Shown: positions 36,047-44,335 of the stretch, piece after piece | Numbering within the stretch: the first letter of the stretch is position 1 | Layout of the letters: each line of letters begins with the position of its first letter | From: Hyphomicrobium sp. | Lineage (GTDB): Bacteria; Pseudomonadota; Alphaproteobacteria; Rhizobiales; Hyphomicrobiaceae | Reading direction: 5' to 3' | Assembly: GCA_002928515.1 (NCBI GenBank) | Contig: PERI01000001.1 | Span: 248,001-312,000 of the forward strand | Length of the DNA: 64,000 bases | Position numbers and translations under genes: made by a program | Notes under the pieces: model-generated | Seen by the model: the letters and a program-made list of their open reading frames with translations, nothing else | The model's database searches: none | What the model was told of the DNA's origin: nothing

Positions 36047-36064
36047 CTGTTTCAAGCGGAACAG
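36047..36064. promoter_or_regulatory. Palindromic operator candidate, copy 3
   Basis: CTGTTTC-AAGC-GGAACAG, one mismatch from a perfect inverted repeat. It is about 90 bases upstream of the devB start, next to a TATAAT box on the minus strand. Confidence 0.65.
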
Positions 36065-36145
36065 GCCGGACTGTACTTTACTTTGTTAGATTACGTTTTT
36101 TGTTTTTGATAGCAGGTATTTGTGACGTGCAGCTCAGCAACGAGA

Positions 36146-36170
36146 AAGGCCCCGGTTGGTCCGGAGCCTT
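36146..36170 (-). terminator. Hairpin after the small Cys-rich gene
   Basis: AAGGC-c-CCGG / CCGG-a-GCCTT with a 5-base loop, 56 bases after the stop at 36226 on the minus strand and followed there by a short T-run (TTTCTC). It is a plausible terminator. Confidence 0.55.
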
Positions 36171-36225
36171 CATGTGTCGTCGGAGTGGGGTCGTCGGTTC
36201 AAACGGCTTTGGATGCTTGTAGCGC

Positions 36226-36498
36226 CTAGTGGCACATTTCTCGGAGTGTCCATCCGACGATTTTGCACTTCTCGCCGCGGCTGGTCATGACGCACTTGCG
36301 CTCTGGCAGACGCTGGTAATCACAATAATAGTTGCCTGCGTGTCCGGAGTAGCCATGCATGGGCTTCTTGAAGCGATAGTCTTGAACGAAAACTTCTTTG
36401 CCATCGCCTGCGAATGCCGAGGCGGTCGAGATGGCGGTTGCTCCAGCAACGGCTGCAAATGCTGCGATCAATGCGAACATTTTGGATGTCGTGGTCAT
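36226..36498 (-). CDS. Small secreted Cys-rich protein, unknown
   Basis: A 90-residue exported protein with a Sec leader (MFALIAAFAAVAGATAISTASAFA) and a short mature part with at least four Cys residues (YYCDYQRLPERKC...GEKCKIVGWTLREMC), probably disulfide-bonded. AAGGAGG lies just before the ATG at 36498, deciding the start against the longer frame to 36594. Palindrome copy 4 is 77-94 bases upstream. I know no characterised homologue. Confidence 0.8.
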   Translation of the reverse strand: MTTTSKMFALIAAFAAVAGATAISTASAFAGDGKEVFVQDYRFKKPMHGYSGHAGNYYCDYQRLPERKCVMTSRGEKCKIVGWTLREMCH

Positions 36499-36574
36499 TG
36501 GTGGTCCTCCTTGAGAAGGCTGCACTTGTGAGCCTTGGTTATGGAGACACTTTAGCGACGTTAGCAACTTGGCT

Positions 36575-36592
36575 CTGTTCCAAATGGAACAC
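36575..36592. promoter_or_regulatory. Palindromic operator candidate, copy 4
   Basis: CTGTTCC-AAAT-GGAACAC, one mismatch at the outer base. It is in front of the small Cys-rich gene (start 36498). With copies at 32188, 33967 and 36047 it forms the CTGTTYC-N4-GRAACAG set. Confidence 0.65.
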
Positions 36593-36809
36593 AAGTTCGG
36601 GGCTAGCTTGCATCAGGGAAAGCAAATGCAAAACACTTTAAGCGATTGAATTACTTGTGTTTAACAGGTTGATCTGGATGCTGGCATAGAGTTCGTCCGA
36701 GTACTTATAAATCATGTCAAAATTCTTGTTGTGCACCATTGATCTAACGGTCCTTCTACGGGAGTATCAGGTCCAATAAATAAAAAATACACCGGGGTGG
36801 TAGGATCGC

Positions 36810-37403
36810 ATGAGGAAGATGATCGCGACGGCGGCGGGGCTCGTAGCCTTATGGACCGCCGTTCCGAGCTCAGCGCCTGTGAGTGCAAGCAGTGGCTCGG
36901 CTTATGACTTCGAATTTCAATCTATCGACGGTCAGCCTCTGAAGCTCGGTGCATGGCGCGGCAAGGCTCTATTGGTGGTCAACACCGCCTCGTTTTGTGG
37001 TTTCACGAAGCAGTATGCGGGCCTGCAGGACATCTGGTCGAAATACGAAGCTGCCGGTCTCGTTGTGGTTGGAGTGCCGTCCAACGACTTTGGCGAGCAA
37101 GAGCCCAAATCGGAAGGCGATATCAAAGCATTTTGCGAAGGTGCTTTTGGAGTGACGTTCCCGCTAACGGCGAAGCAGACAGTTATTGGGCCAAATGCGC
37201 ACCCGTTCTATCAGTGGGCGTCAGCGCAAGCGGGCCCAGAAGGCCGACTGAATTGGAACTTTCATAAGTATCTGATCGGCCGAGATGGTCGTTTGGTGCG
37301 TTCATTTTCGACCCAGCTTTCACCCAATTCCGTTGAGGTTACGGATTGGATTGAAAAGGTTCTTGCAGAGTCACAATCATCTAGCAATGCAGTACAAAAC
37401 TGA
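36810..37403 (+). CDS. Glutathione peroxidase, exported form
   Basis: A 197-residue thiol peroxidase with an N-terminal signal (MRKMIATAAGLVALWTAVPSSAPVSA) and the family motifs VNTASFCGFTKQYAGL, where Cys replaces the selenocysteine of animal enzymes, GVPSNDFGEQEP and WNFHKYLIGRDG. The ASFCGF Cys is the peroxidatic residue. A periplasmic location is implied by the leader. It overlaps the following photolyase-like gene by 17 bases, so they are likely co-transcribed. Confidence 0.9.
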   Translation: MRKMIATAAGLVALWTAVPSSAPVSASSGSAYDFEFQSIDGQPLKLGAWRGKALLVVNTASFCGFTKQYAGLQDIWSKYEAAGLVVVGVPSNDFGEQEPKSEGDIKAFCEGAFGVTFPLTAKQTVIGPNAHPFYQWASAQAGPEGRLNWNFHKYLIGRDGRLVRSFSTQLSPNSVEVTDWIEKVLAESQSSSNAVQN

Positions 37404-38634
37404 TCCTCCACGGCTGCAAGCCGCTACGGATTGGCCTGCAACGCGTGAAGAAGGCTTGCAGCGCCTCTCCGATTTTGTTGATCGCGCCGGGTCGCATTAT
37501 GCGGCCGAGCGCAACTATGATTTTGGGCCTGAGCAGCGAACGAATGTCTCCGTGCTGTCGCCCTATATTCGTCATCGGCTGATTTCCGAAGCTGAAGTTG
37601 CAGCCGAAGTGATCGCCGCGCATGGATTATCGGCGAGCGAGAAATTTATTCAGGAGGTCTGCTGGCGCACGTATTGGAAGGGATGGCTGGAATCACGACC
37701 TGCCATATGGGATCGATATGTCCAAGACGTGGTGCACCTGAAAAACGCAGATGCACAAAATGATCTCATGCAACAGGTCAGGGTCGCGTGCGCAGGCGAG
37801 ACCGGCATTGCCTGCTTCGACGCGTGGGCGCGCGAATTGGTCGAAACGGGCTATCTGCACAACCACGCGCGGATGTGGTTTGCCAGCATATGGATTTTTA
37901 CACTCAAATTGCCATGGCAACTGGGCGCTGATTTCTTCATGACGCATTTGCTGGATGGCGATCCGGCGTCGAACACTCTGTCGTGGCGGTGGATGTGCGG
38001 ATTGCATACGCGTGGTAAAACGTATCTCGCGCGGTCTTCGAACATCAGTGAGTTTACGCGCGGGAGATTTCCGCAGACCGAGCGTCTTGCGCCATTTGCT
38101 GAAGCCTTGACCGATGATGGACAGCTGGAAAATGCCCAGCCCGTCAAACCGCGCAAAAAGTTGCCGAGTGGCGATGTCGTCCTGCTTGTGACTGATGAAG
38201 ATTTGAATCCGGAAACGTTGACCTTCGATGATGCCAGAGTGCGCTCAGTGGTCATGCTGAGTGGGCTCGAACATGGTGTGACTTACGCGCCGCGCGTTAC
38301 GCGATTTAAATCTGCTGCGCGACTGGATGCGCGCGCGCGCGGGGCTCGTCAATTCTGGTGCACGTTTGAAAACTTAGACTGTTCAGATCGGCATGCTGCC
38401 GAGCGTTTGGTGCAACTCGCTAACGGGCTGCCGTTCGTGTGCGCGGAAATCCCTGTAGGTCCGACGCGTGCTGCATTCGAACCCATGCTCGATGTACTCA
38501 ACGCTCAGGGGCTTGCGGTTCATTTTGTGCGTCGCGATTGGGATGATGCGTTCTGGCCGCACGCGTCAAACGGGTTCTTTCAATTGAAAAGCAAAATACC
38601 AAGTGTTTTGCAGCGGCTGGGAATTTCGGGTTAG
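37387..38634 (+). CDS. Photolyase/cryptochrome-like protein with FAD domain first
   Basis: A 415-residue protein. The FAD-binding helical domain of DNA photolyases is at the N-terminus: TNVSVLSPYIRHRLI (about residues 52-66), KFIQEVCWRTYWKGWL (86-101) and GYLHNHARMWFASI...HLLDGDPASNTLSWRWMCGLH (155-207). Normal photolyases carry an alpha/beta antenna domain before this domain. Here the region after it (about 262-412) has beta-alpha-like patterns (DVVLLVTDEDL, RSVVMLSGLE, LAVHFVRRDWDDAFWPHA) that may be that domain placed last. The ATG at 37387 overlaps gpx. A light-driven repair role is likely but unproven. Confidence 0.83.
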   Translation: MQYKTDPPRLQAATDWPATREEGLQRLSDFVDRAGSHYAAERNYDFGPEQRTNVSVLSPYIRHRLISEAEVAAEVIAAHGLSASEKFIQEVCWRTYWKGWLESRPAIWDRYVQDVVHLKNADAQNDLMQQVRVACAGETGIACFDAWARELVETGYLHNHARMWFASIWIFTLKLPWQLGADFFMTHLLDGDPASNTLSWRWMCGLHTRGKTYLARSSNISEFTRGRFPQTERLAPFAEALTDDGQLENAQPVKPRKKLPSGDVVLLVTDEDLNPETLTFDDARVRSVVMLSGLEHGVTYAPRVTRFKSAARLDARARGARQFWCTFENLDCSDRHAAERLVQLANGLPFVCAEIPVGPTRAAFEPMLDVLNAQGLAVHFVRRDWDDAFWPHASNGFFQLKSKIPSVLQRLGISG

Positions 38635-38654
38635 CAGGCCATGCGTTCGTTTCG

Positions 38655-39251
38655 TTATGGGGCTAGCCACGTCGATTTCAGGTTGCCATCGCTCCAAGTG
38701 TAACGCGCACGGCGATGGCCGGCGGCTGCGAGATACAACCACTCAAGCTCATCGATTTGGACAACAACTGCCGTGAAGTTTTGTTCGCCATCGTGCTCTG
38801 CTGGATCAGTCAGGGTTGTCGGTTCCGAGCCGAGGCTTCCGGGTGATGCTGATTGTCGATAGCACAGTTGGCTTTGTGGTTGTGATCTGGTGAATGCTTG
38901 GTGTGCAACATCGTCGGCATGATGCACACGGGCGCGGCCTAGTAATCGTAGTTGTATTTTACTGCTTGGATCGTAGCACAGCACTTGCACGGCAGGGTTG
39001 CGTTCGATCTCGGCAATTTTATTCGCACGCTTATCGGTGTGAAATCTCAAAGTGCGTGCTGTTGGATCAATATGGCGTAGAACGACGATACGCACGCGCG
39101 GGGTGCCGTCGAGGGCAACGGTTGCGATTGCTGGCGTATGGATGGGTGAGCGGCGGTCAACGGCGCCTCGCGACAGTAGTTGCCAGGCTTCCTGCAAGCT
39201 ACCTGCGAGGTCGTTGTAGTAGGTTGGGATCGGGGCTTGGGGGAGGCGCAT
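38655..39251 (-). CDS. Pyridoxamine 5'-phosphate oxidase-like flavoprotein
   Basis: A 198-residue FMN-type split-barrel protein. The N-terminal part (PAIATVALDGTPRVRIVVLRHIDPTARTLRFHTDKRANKIAEIERNPAVQVLCYDP) is typical of PNPOx-like general-stress/flavin proteins and lacks the C-terminal region of true PdxH. The C-terminal motif LEWLYLAAAGHRRARYTW is seen in this uncharacterised subgroup. Substrate unknown. It is convergent with the photolyase-like gene and divergent from opgG/D. Confidence 0.85.
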   Translation of the reverse strand: MRLPQAPIPTYYNDLAGSLQEAWQLLSRGAVDRRSPIHTPAIATVALDGTPRVRIVVLRHIDPTARTLRFHTDKRANKIAEIERNPAVQVLCYDPSSKIQLRLLGRARVHHADDVAHQAFTRSQPQSQLCYRQSASPGSLGSEPTTLTDPAEHDGEQNFTAVVVQIDELEWLYLAAAGHRRARYTWSDGNLKSTWLAP

Positions 39252-39427
39252 GATCGTTCCGTTTTAAATTGCTTACTATTATTTGCACTTGCATGGCACA
39301 GGATTAACCCATGCACATTTTGCCGCTTTGGGGTGTCGCGGCCGATAGTCATGTGGGGACGTGTTATCTAGATCATGCCTCGAAACTGCGCTAGCAGATG
39401 CGCATACGTGGCGATGCGCATGGAGCG

Positions 39428-41029
39428 ATGATGGTTTCAAAAATTGACCGCCGCCTGCTTTTGCAAAGCACGGCATCCGCGACCTTGCTCAGCGGCATGG
39501 TAGGTTGGCCAGAATTTGCGCATGCCCTGTCTGGTGTTGGTAGTTCTGAGCTTGGTTCGCCTGAGCCGTTTTCTTTCGAAGCACTCAATGTGCGTGCGCG
39601 TGCGTTATCAGAAAAACCCTTCGCAAAGCCGGTTGTGCCATCCCCCGATATTTTGGACGCGATTGATTACGATCAGTATCAGAAAATTCGCTATCGCCCC
39701 GATAAGAGCATCAAGCTCGATGGCGAAGGTCGCATGCCGTTGCAGTTTTTCCATTTAGGCAAATACGCCAAAGAACCAGTGCGTATGCATGTTGTCGAAG
39801 GCGGCAAAGCGCGGGAAGTTTTATATAGCGATGCGCTGTTCGATATGCCGGCCAATCATCCGGCAAAGAAACTGAAAGACGGTGCCGGCTTTGCTGGTTT
39901 CCGCGTCATGGCGCCCGATCTCAAAACCGATTGGTTAGCTGCGATGGGCGCATCGTATTTTCGCACATCGGGTCCGTTCAATCAGTACGGTTTGTCTGCG
40001 CGTGGCATCGCGATCGATACGGCGATGCCGCGTCCAGAAGAATTTCCGCGCTTCAGCCATTATTGGTTGGAAGAAGTTGCAGGTGATGCGCAGTCGCCAT
40101 TGATTATTTATGCGCTGCTCGACGGGCCAAGCGTGACGGGTGCTTATCGGATAAAAACCGAACGGTTGACCGATAGTCGTGACGTGCATCGCATCGTGAT
40201 GGAGATCGATGCGCATCTGTATGCGCGCAAAGATATCGAGCGACTGGGAATTGCGCCGTTTTCCAGCATGTTTTGGTACGGTGAGGCGGATCGCAAGCAA
40301 TCATCGGATTGGCGGCCGGAAATACATGACAGCGATGGGCTTGCCATCCTGACTGGATCAGGCGAACGCATTTGGCGACCCATCGTCAATCCGCCGCGCG
40401 TCATGACCAGCACGTTCATCGATCGCGACGTGAAAGGGTTTGGTCTGCTGCAACGCGATCGCGACTTCGTCCACTATCTCGATGATGGCGTGTTCTATGA
40501 GCGTCGTGCATCGGTTTGGGTCGAGCCTTTGGATGGGTGGGGCGAAGGTGCGGTACATCTGGTTGAAATTCCAACCAACGATGAGACGGACGACAACATC
40601 GTCGCGTATTGGGCGCCGAAGAATTCTTTGAAAGCGGGCGAAGACGCAGCTTGGCGCTATCGATTGACATGGCTTGACGACATTCCATTTCCCGAAGCCT
40701 TAGCGCGAACGACTGGTACGTGGACCGGGATCGGGGGCCGCCCCGGACACAAGCGTCCAGACGGCGTGCGTAAGTTCGTCATCGACTTCCAAGGCAAAGT
40801 TTTTGCCGGCATGGGTCGCAACGATGGCATTGAGCTGGTTGTGACTGCCTCACGGGGTGAGGTGTCGAATTCGTATAATCATCCCGTCGTCGATCAACGC
40901 GAGCGCTGGCGTGCGTTTTTCGACATCAAGGCTTCCGGGACAGAACCGGTCGATTTGCGCGCGTTTTTACGCAAAGGCGAAAAGGCGTTGTCGGAAACCT
41001 GGATTTATCAGTTTTTTCCAGAAGCGTGA
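39428..41029 (+). CDS. opgG: Periplasmic glucan biosynthesis protein (OpgG/OpgD)
   Basis: A 533-residue protein of the MdoG/OpgG family needed for osmoregulated periplasmic glucan synthesis or trimming. A twin-arginine leader (KIDRRLLLQSTASATLLSGM) exports it. The family body is clear: FEALNVRARALSEKPF, RYRPDKSIKL, PLQFFHLGKYAKEPVRMH, YFRTSGPFNQYGLSARGIAID and PTNDETDDNIVAYW. OpgD rather than OpgG is suggested by the Tat leader. The ATG at 39428 (or 39431) has GGAG 2-5 bases upstream, a short spacing. No opgH is near. Confidence 0.92.
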   Translation: MMVSKIDRRLLLQSTASATLLSGMVGWPEFAHALSGVGSSELGSPEPFSFEALNVRARALSEKPFAKPVVPSPDILDAIDYDQYQKIRYRPDKSIKLDGEGRMPLQFFHLGKYAKEPVRMHVVEGGKAREVLYSDALFDMPANHPAKKLKDGAGFAGFRVMAPDLKTDWLAAMGASYFRTSGPFNQYGLSARGIAIDTAMPRPEEFPRFSHYWLEEVAGDAQSPLIIYALLDGPSVTGAYRIKTERLTDSRDVHRIVMEIDAHLYARKDIERLGIAPFSSMFWYGEADRKQSSDWRPEIHDSDGLAILTGSGERIWRPIVNPPRVMTSTFIDRDVKGFGLLQRDRDFVHYLDDGVFYERRASVWVEPLDGWGEGAVHLVEIPTNDETDDNIVAYWAPKNSLKAGEDAAWRYRLTWLDDIPFPEALARTTGTWTGIGGRPGHKRPDGVRKFVIDFQGKVFAGMGRNDGIELVVTASRGEVSNSYNHPVVDQRERWRAFFDIKASGTEPVDLRAFLRKGEKALSETWIYQFFPEA

Positions 41030-41043
41030 TCTGTGGTTTGAGA

Positions 41044-41715
41044 TCAGCGATCCAACGTGCGCGTGGTGCGTGGCGTACGCGGCTGCCAGCCATGACGTTC
41101 CAGTTCGGGGTCGAGGTGGTGTTCTTGCGCATAGCCAATGAGAAGGTAGGCGATCAGGTGCCAGTTTTCGGGTACCGATAAAAGCGATTTGGCAGCGTTG
41201 GGATCGAGAATGGAGACCCATCCCATGCCGAGCCCTTGAGCGCGCGCGGCGTACCACAATGTCGTTACAAAAGAGACGCACGAGTAATCCAACATCTCGG
41301 GCATGGTTTGGCGGCCAAGGCCCTGGCCTTGATCGCTGTCATGATCTGACAGAATAGCGATGTGTTCGGGGGCCGCGTCGAAGCCAGCAAGTTTCAACGC
41401 GAGATAATCGCTGCGCTGCTGCGGGTCGGTGTAAATGTTCGATGCAGCGGCGTTGGCCGTTTCGAAGTTCTTGCGGATTGCGGCGCGAGCATCTGCTGAC
41501 TTTACTCGTACGACACGCCAGGGCTGACTATTGCCAACAGAAGGCGAGAGATCGGCGAGTGCGAGCAACTGGTCTATTGTGGTTTCTGGTACTGCGTCTG
41601 TTTTGAAGCGGCGCACATCGCGCCGCCAACGTACAAGGTCGGCGAAGCACTCCGCATGGCTTTCAGTTGGACGGATGGGGTCATTGACCTTCGGGTTGTG
41701 GCCGTCCCGCGTCAC
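41044..41715 (-). CDS. bluB: 5,6-dimethylbenzimidazole synthase
   Basis: Flavin-destroying enzyme that makes the lower ligand of cobalamin from FMNH2 and O2. The 223 residues match BluB: RWRRDVRRF, SPSVGNSQPWRVVRV, GLGRQTMPEMLDYSCV, ARAQGLGMGWVSILDP and YLLIGYAQEHHLDPELERHGWQPR. The start is taken as GTG at 41715, which overlaps the sseA stop as GTGA; the open frame to 41853 would run deep into sseA. Presence implies that the cell makes or remodels vitamin B12. Confidence 0.88.
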   Translation of the reverse strand: MTRDGHNPKVNDPIRPTESHAECFADLVRWRRDVRRFKTDAVPETTIDQLLALADLSPSVGNSQPWRVVRVKSADARAAIRKNFETANAAASNIYTDPQQRSDYLALKLAGFDAAPEHIAILSDHDSDQGQGLGRQTMPEMLDYSCVSFVTTLWYAARAQGLGMGWVSILDPNAAKSLLSVPENWHLIAYLLIGYAQEHHLDPELERHGWQPRTPRTTRTLDR

Positions 41716-42575
41716 GTCGCCGGGCCAGTGGCAATCGGCAGGCCATTGTCCTGGCCCCATTCCGCCCAGCTTCCATCGTAAACCGCAGCGTTCGTTTGGC
41801 CGACGACAGCCAAAGCCAGTGCCAGCATCGAGGCCGTGACGCCCGATCCGCATGTTGTAACCACGTGCCGCTTTACGTCGATGCCTACGGCTTTGAACAA
41901 GGCCGCCAATTCATCAGGTGACTTAAACGTGCCGTCGGGATTGAGCAGCGACTGCGAAGGAATACTTTTGGAGCCGGGAATATGGCCGCTTCTCAGACCT
42001 GGGCGCGGCTCGGGATCGCGACCTTCGAAACGACCAGCCGGTCGCGCATCGACGATTTGCGCGCCTGATTTTTTTATTAAGGCTTTCATCTCGTCGAGGT
42101 CGCGGATGATTTCTGTGTTTTGCAGAGGTGAATAGTGACGTTCAGAACGCTTTGGAGGTGGTCCGTCATCGAGTGGACGGCCTTCGGCTTTCCATTTTCT
42201 AAGGCCACCATTGAGGACGGCGACGTCCTGGTGTCCCATGGCGCGGAACGTCCACCAAACGCGGGCTGCCGAGAAAATGCCGGTCGTGTCGTAAACGACG
42301 ATGCGCGCGCCGTCGCCGATGCCCATTTTCTTCATGCGCGAGGCAAATTTCACCGTGGAAGGCAGCATATGGGGGAGCGAGGATTTTTCGTCGGAGAATT
42401 CGTCGATGTCGAAAAACAATGCGCCTGGAATGTGCTCTGCCAAATATTCGGCTTTGGCGTCGCGCTTTTCGGTGGGCAGATGCCAACTGCCATCGAGCAC
42501 GATGAGGTCCGGTGACGACAAATGGTCGGCGAGCCATTCAGTTTCGACGACCCAATTGTTGGCAGACTTCGGCAC
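41712..42575 (-). CDS. sseA: 3-mercaptopyruvate sulfurtransferase
   Basis: A 287-residue tandem rhodanese that transfers sulfur from mercaptopyruvate to thiols or cyanide. The C-terminal domain has the active-site Cys in TTCGSGVTAS, the MST-type loop. The N-terminal domain is inactive, as usual (DTTGIFSAARVWWTFRAMGH). SWHLPTEKRDAKAEYLAEHIPGALFFDID is a classical MST N-terminus. It overlaps bluB by 4 bases, so the two are probably translated together. Confidence 0.94.
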   Translation of the reverse strand: MPKSANNWVVETEWLADHLSSPDLIVLDGSWHLPTEKRDAKAEYLAEHIPGALFFDIDEFSDEKSSLPHMLPSTVKFASRMKKMGIGDGARIVVYDTTGIFSAARVWWTFRAMGHQDVAVLNGGLRKWKAEGRPLDDGPPPKRSERHYSPLQNTEIIRDLDEMKALIKKSGAQIVDARPAGRFEGRDPEPRPGLRSGHIPGSKSIPSQSLLNPDGTFKSPDELAALFKAVGIDVKRHVVTTCGSGVTASMLALALAVVGQTNAAVYDGSWAEWGQDNGLPIATGPAT

Positions 42576-42850
42576 AGATGCCCCCTTCCGGACGAACCGC
42601 CGTCATCATGATGATGGTCGGCGTCGCCCATGCACATAGGCAAATCTTAACGGCCTCGCAAGATTTGGCCACGCTCTTCAAGCGCAAATGCAGCAGCGGC
42701 AGTGCCGCAGCGAAGGTTCGCGACACAAAGGTATCAAAATGCGACGCGGCTTTACCTTGGATTAACCCAATAGCCTCAGATTGAGAGTGTGAACGAGGAA
42801 TTCGGCAGGTGGCCATCACACGCGCCTGCTTTCAATGAGGGTCTACGCCA

Positions 42851-43771
42851 ATGTCATCCATGCTTAAAGCCGGCATCGCCCTGGCAGCGCTTACCGGTGC
42901 TGTAACAGTGGCTGGCCATTCTGCGATTGCTGCCGATCTCGGTGGTTCTGTGAAAGACGGCTATCTTGCGCCGATGCCGCAGATTTCGCGGGGTGTATCT
43001 GGTCCGTGCTACGTGCGCGCCGATGTGGGCTATGCGGTTTCAGCCGATCCGGATGTGAAGTGGCCGGTTACGAATAGTATTTTTACAGATAATGATGGTG
43101 GCACCGACACAGTAGTTACTGATGATGAGCTTTCCTATGAATATCAAGGCGACAGCGTTTCCAACGTTTCGCTGGATAATACGTGGTTCGGTGCGGTCGG
43201 TGCCGGTTGCGGATCGGGTTCGCGCGGCATTCGAGGCGAAGTCATGCTGGGCTATCACGGCAAGCGCAAATTAGATGGCGAACCACTCTTGTTTGAGCGT
43301 GGACCTGAGGTTGGCGATCCAGAGCCAACGCCTGGCACACCAATTGAAGATCCGCTTCATACCGACATCACGTCCTATTCGTTGATGGTCAACGCTTACA
43401 AAGATTTCGGAACGTTCCGTGGTTTCACGCCCTATGTCGGCGCGGGTATCGGTGTTGCCTACAACATCACGGATGAGGTCTATTTCACGCAAAATCCAGA
43501 CCTTAGCAACCGTATCCGTGGCGATCGCGATATTTCGTTCGCATGGGCTTTGATGGCGGGTGTTGGCTACAACCTGTCAGAGCGCACTATTCTGGACATC
43601 GGCTATCGTTATCTCGACCTTGGTGAAGCTGGCTCGGAAAACATCGACTCCGCGCTCAACTACAATCCGCGGGTTCGCATCGACGATCTGGCATCGCACG
43701 AGATCAAGGTCGGTTTGCGCTATCACTTCGGCCAAACGGACTGCTGCGGCGAGTTTGTCCCGGTTAAATAA
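42851..43771 (+). CDS. Omp25-like outer-membrane beta-barrel protein
   Basis: A 306-residue outer-membrane protein with a Sec leader (LKAGIALAALTGAVTVAGHSAIAA). The barrel part shows alternating aromatic/hydrophobic strands, ...TPYVGAGIGVAYNI, ALMAGVGYNLSERTILDIGYRYLDL and SHEIKVGLRYHFG at the C-terminal end, as in alphaproteobacterial Omp25/RopB-type proteins. An Asp/Glu-rich loop and a Cys pair near the end (TDCCGEF) are distinctive. A strong terminator follows. Confidence 0.9.
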   Translation: MSSMLKAGIALAALTGAVTVAGHSAIAADLGGSVKDGYLAPMPQISRGVSGPCYVRADVGYAVSADPDVKWPVTNSIFTDNDGGTDTVVTDDELSYEYQGDSVSNVSLDNTWFGAVGAGCGSGSRGIRGEVMLGYHGKRKLDGEPLLFERGPEVGDPEPTPGTPIEDPLHTDITSYSLMVNAYKDFGTFRGFTPYVGAGIGVAYNITDEVYFTQNPDLSNRIRGDRDISFAWALMAGVGYNLSERTILDIGYRYLDLGEAGSENIDSALNYNPRVRIDDLASHEIKVGLRYHFGQTDCCGEFVPVK

Positions 43772-43803
43772 TTCACTGGCGCACCAAGACTTGTGAAAAT
43801 CAG

Positions 43804-43833
43804 AAAGCCGGACCTCCACAGGTCCGGCTTTTT
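43804..43833 (+). terminator. Intrinsic terminator after the outer-membrane protein gene
   Basis: AAAGCCGGACCT-ccac-AGGTCCGGCTTT, a perfect 12-bp stem with a T tail, 33 bases after the stop. Confidence 0.92.
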
Positions 43834-44088
43834 GTTCATTTTTTGCTATTTCATGAGGTTTTTGGCTTCGATTGAGACAAGTCAGCACTTCGCGATTGAT
43901 CTTTCGGGCGCAGAGCGCGTATGACGTGGGCTTCTCCGCCGAGCACTCGCCCGCCGGTACGGCCAAGCCAGAAGCCTTTCAGCGGGCTTTGGGTGGCGTC
44001 CGGTTTGTGCAAAGGCTCAATTGGGTACCCAGGGTGTAGTGTGCCTTAGGGCATCGATTGAGTGGCGGCGAAACACAGAATTTGAATT
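43834..44088. other. Intergenic region before tRNA-Leu
   Basis: About 255 bases between the terminator and tRNA-Leu. I see no gene, repeat or clear promoter. Open frames here run antisense to the outer-membrane protein gene and are not convincing. Confidence 0.5.
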
Positions 44089-44173
44089 GCGGGCGTGGCG
44101 GAATTGGTAGACGCACTGGATTTAGGTTCCAGCGGCGCAAGTCGTGGGGGTTCAAATCCCTCCGCCCGCACCA
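44089..44173 (+). tRNA. tRNA-Leu (anticodon UAG)
   Basis: An 85-nt gene with GCGGGCG/CGCCCGC acceptor arms, a long type II variable arm (GCGGCGCAAGTCGT), the T loop GTTCAAATC and encoded CCA. The anticodon loop reads TTTAGGT, so the anticodon is TAG (leucine, CUA codons). Confidence 0.97.
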
Positions 44174-44335
44174 CTCATGATGCTGCGATGTTTGCAGCGC
44201 CGTGGTGTAGAATTTAGGCAGCTTTGAAGCCTTGAGCTGGGCTTCCTACATATTCAGCGTTGCGCGCAACGCGGTTGAGTTCAAGAGGCGCATGCGGGCA
44301 TAAGCCCCACGCCATGGCAGGCAGGAAACGAGACG

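Noticed and set aside
43577-43966. 129-codon minus-strand frame antisense to the outer-membrane protein gene end
   Set aside because: It overlaps the real gene and its terminator and shows no protein features.
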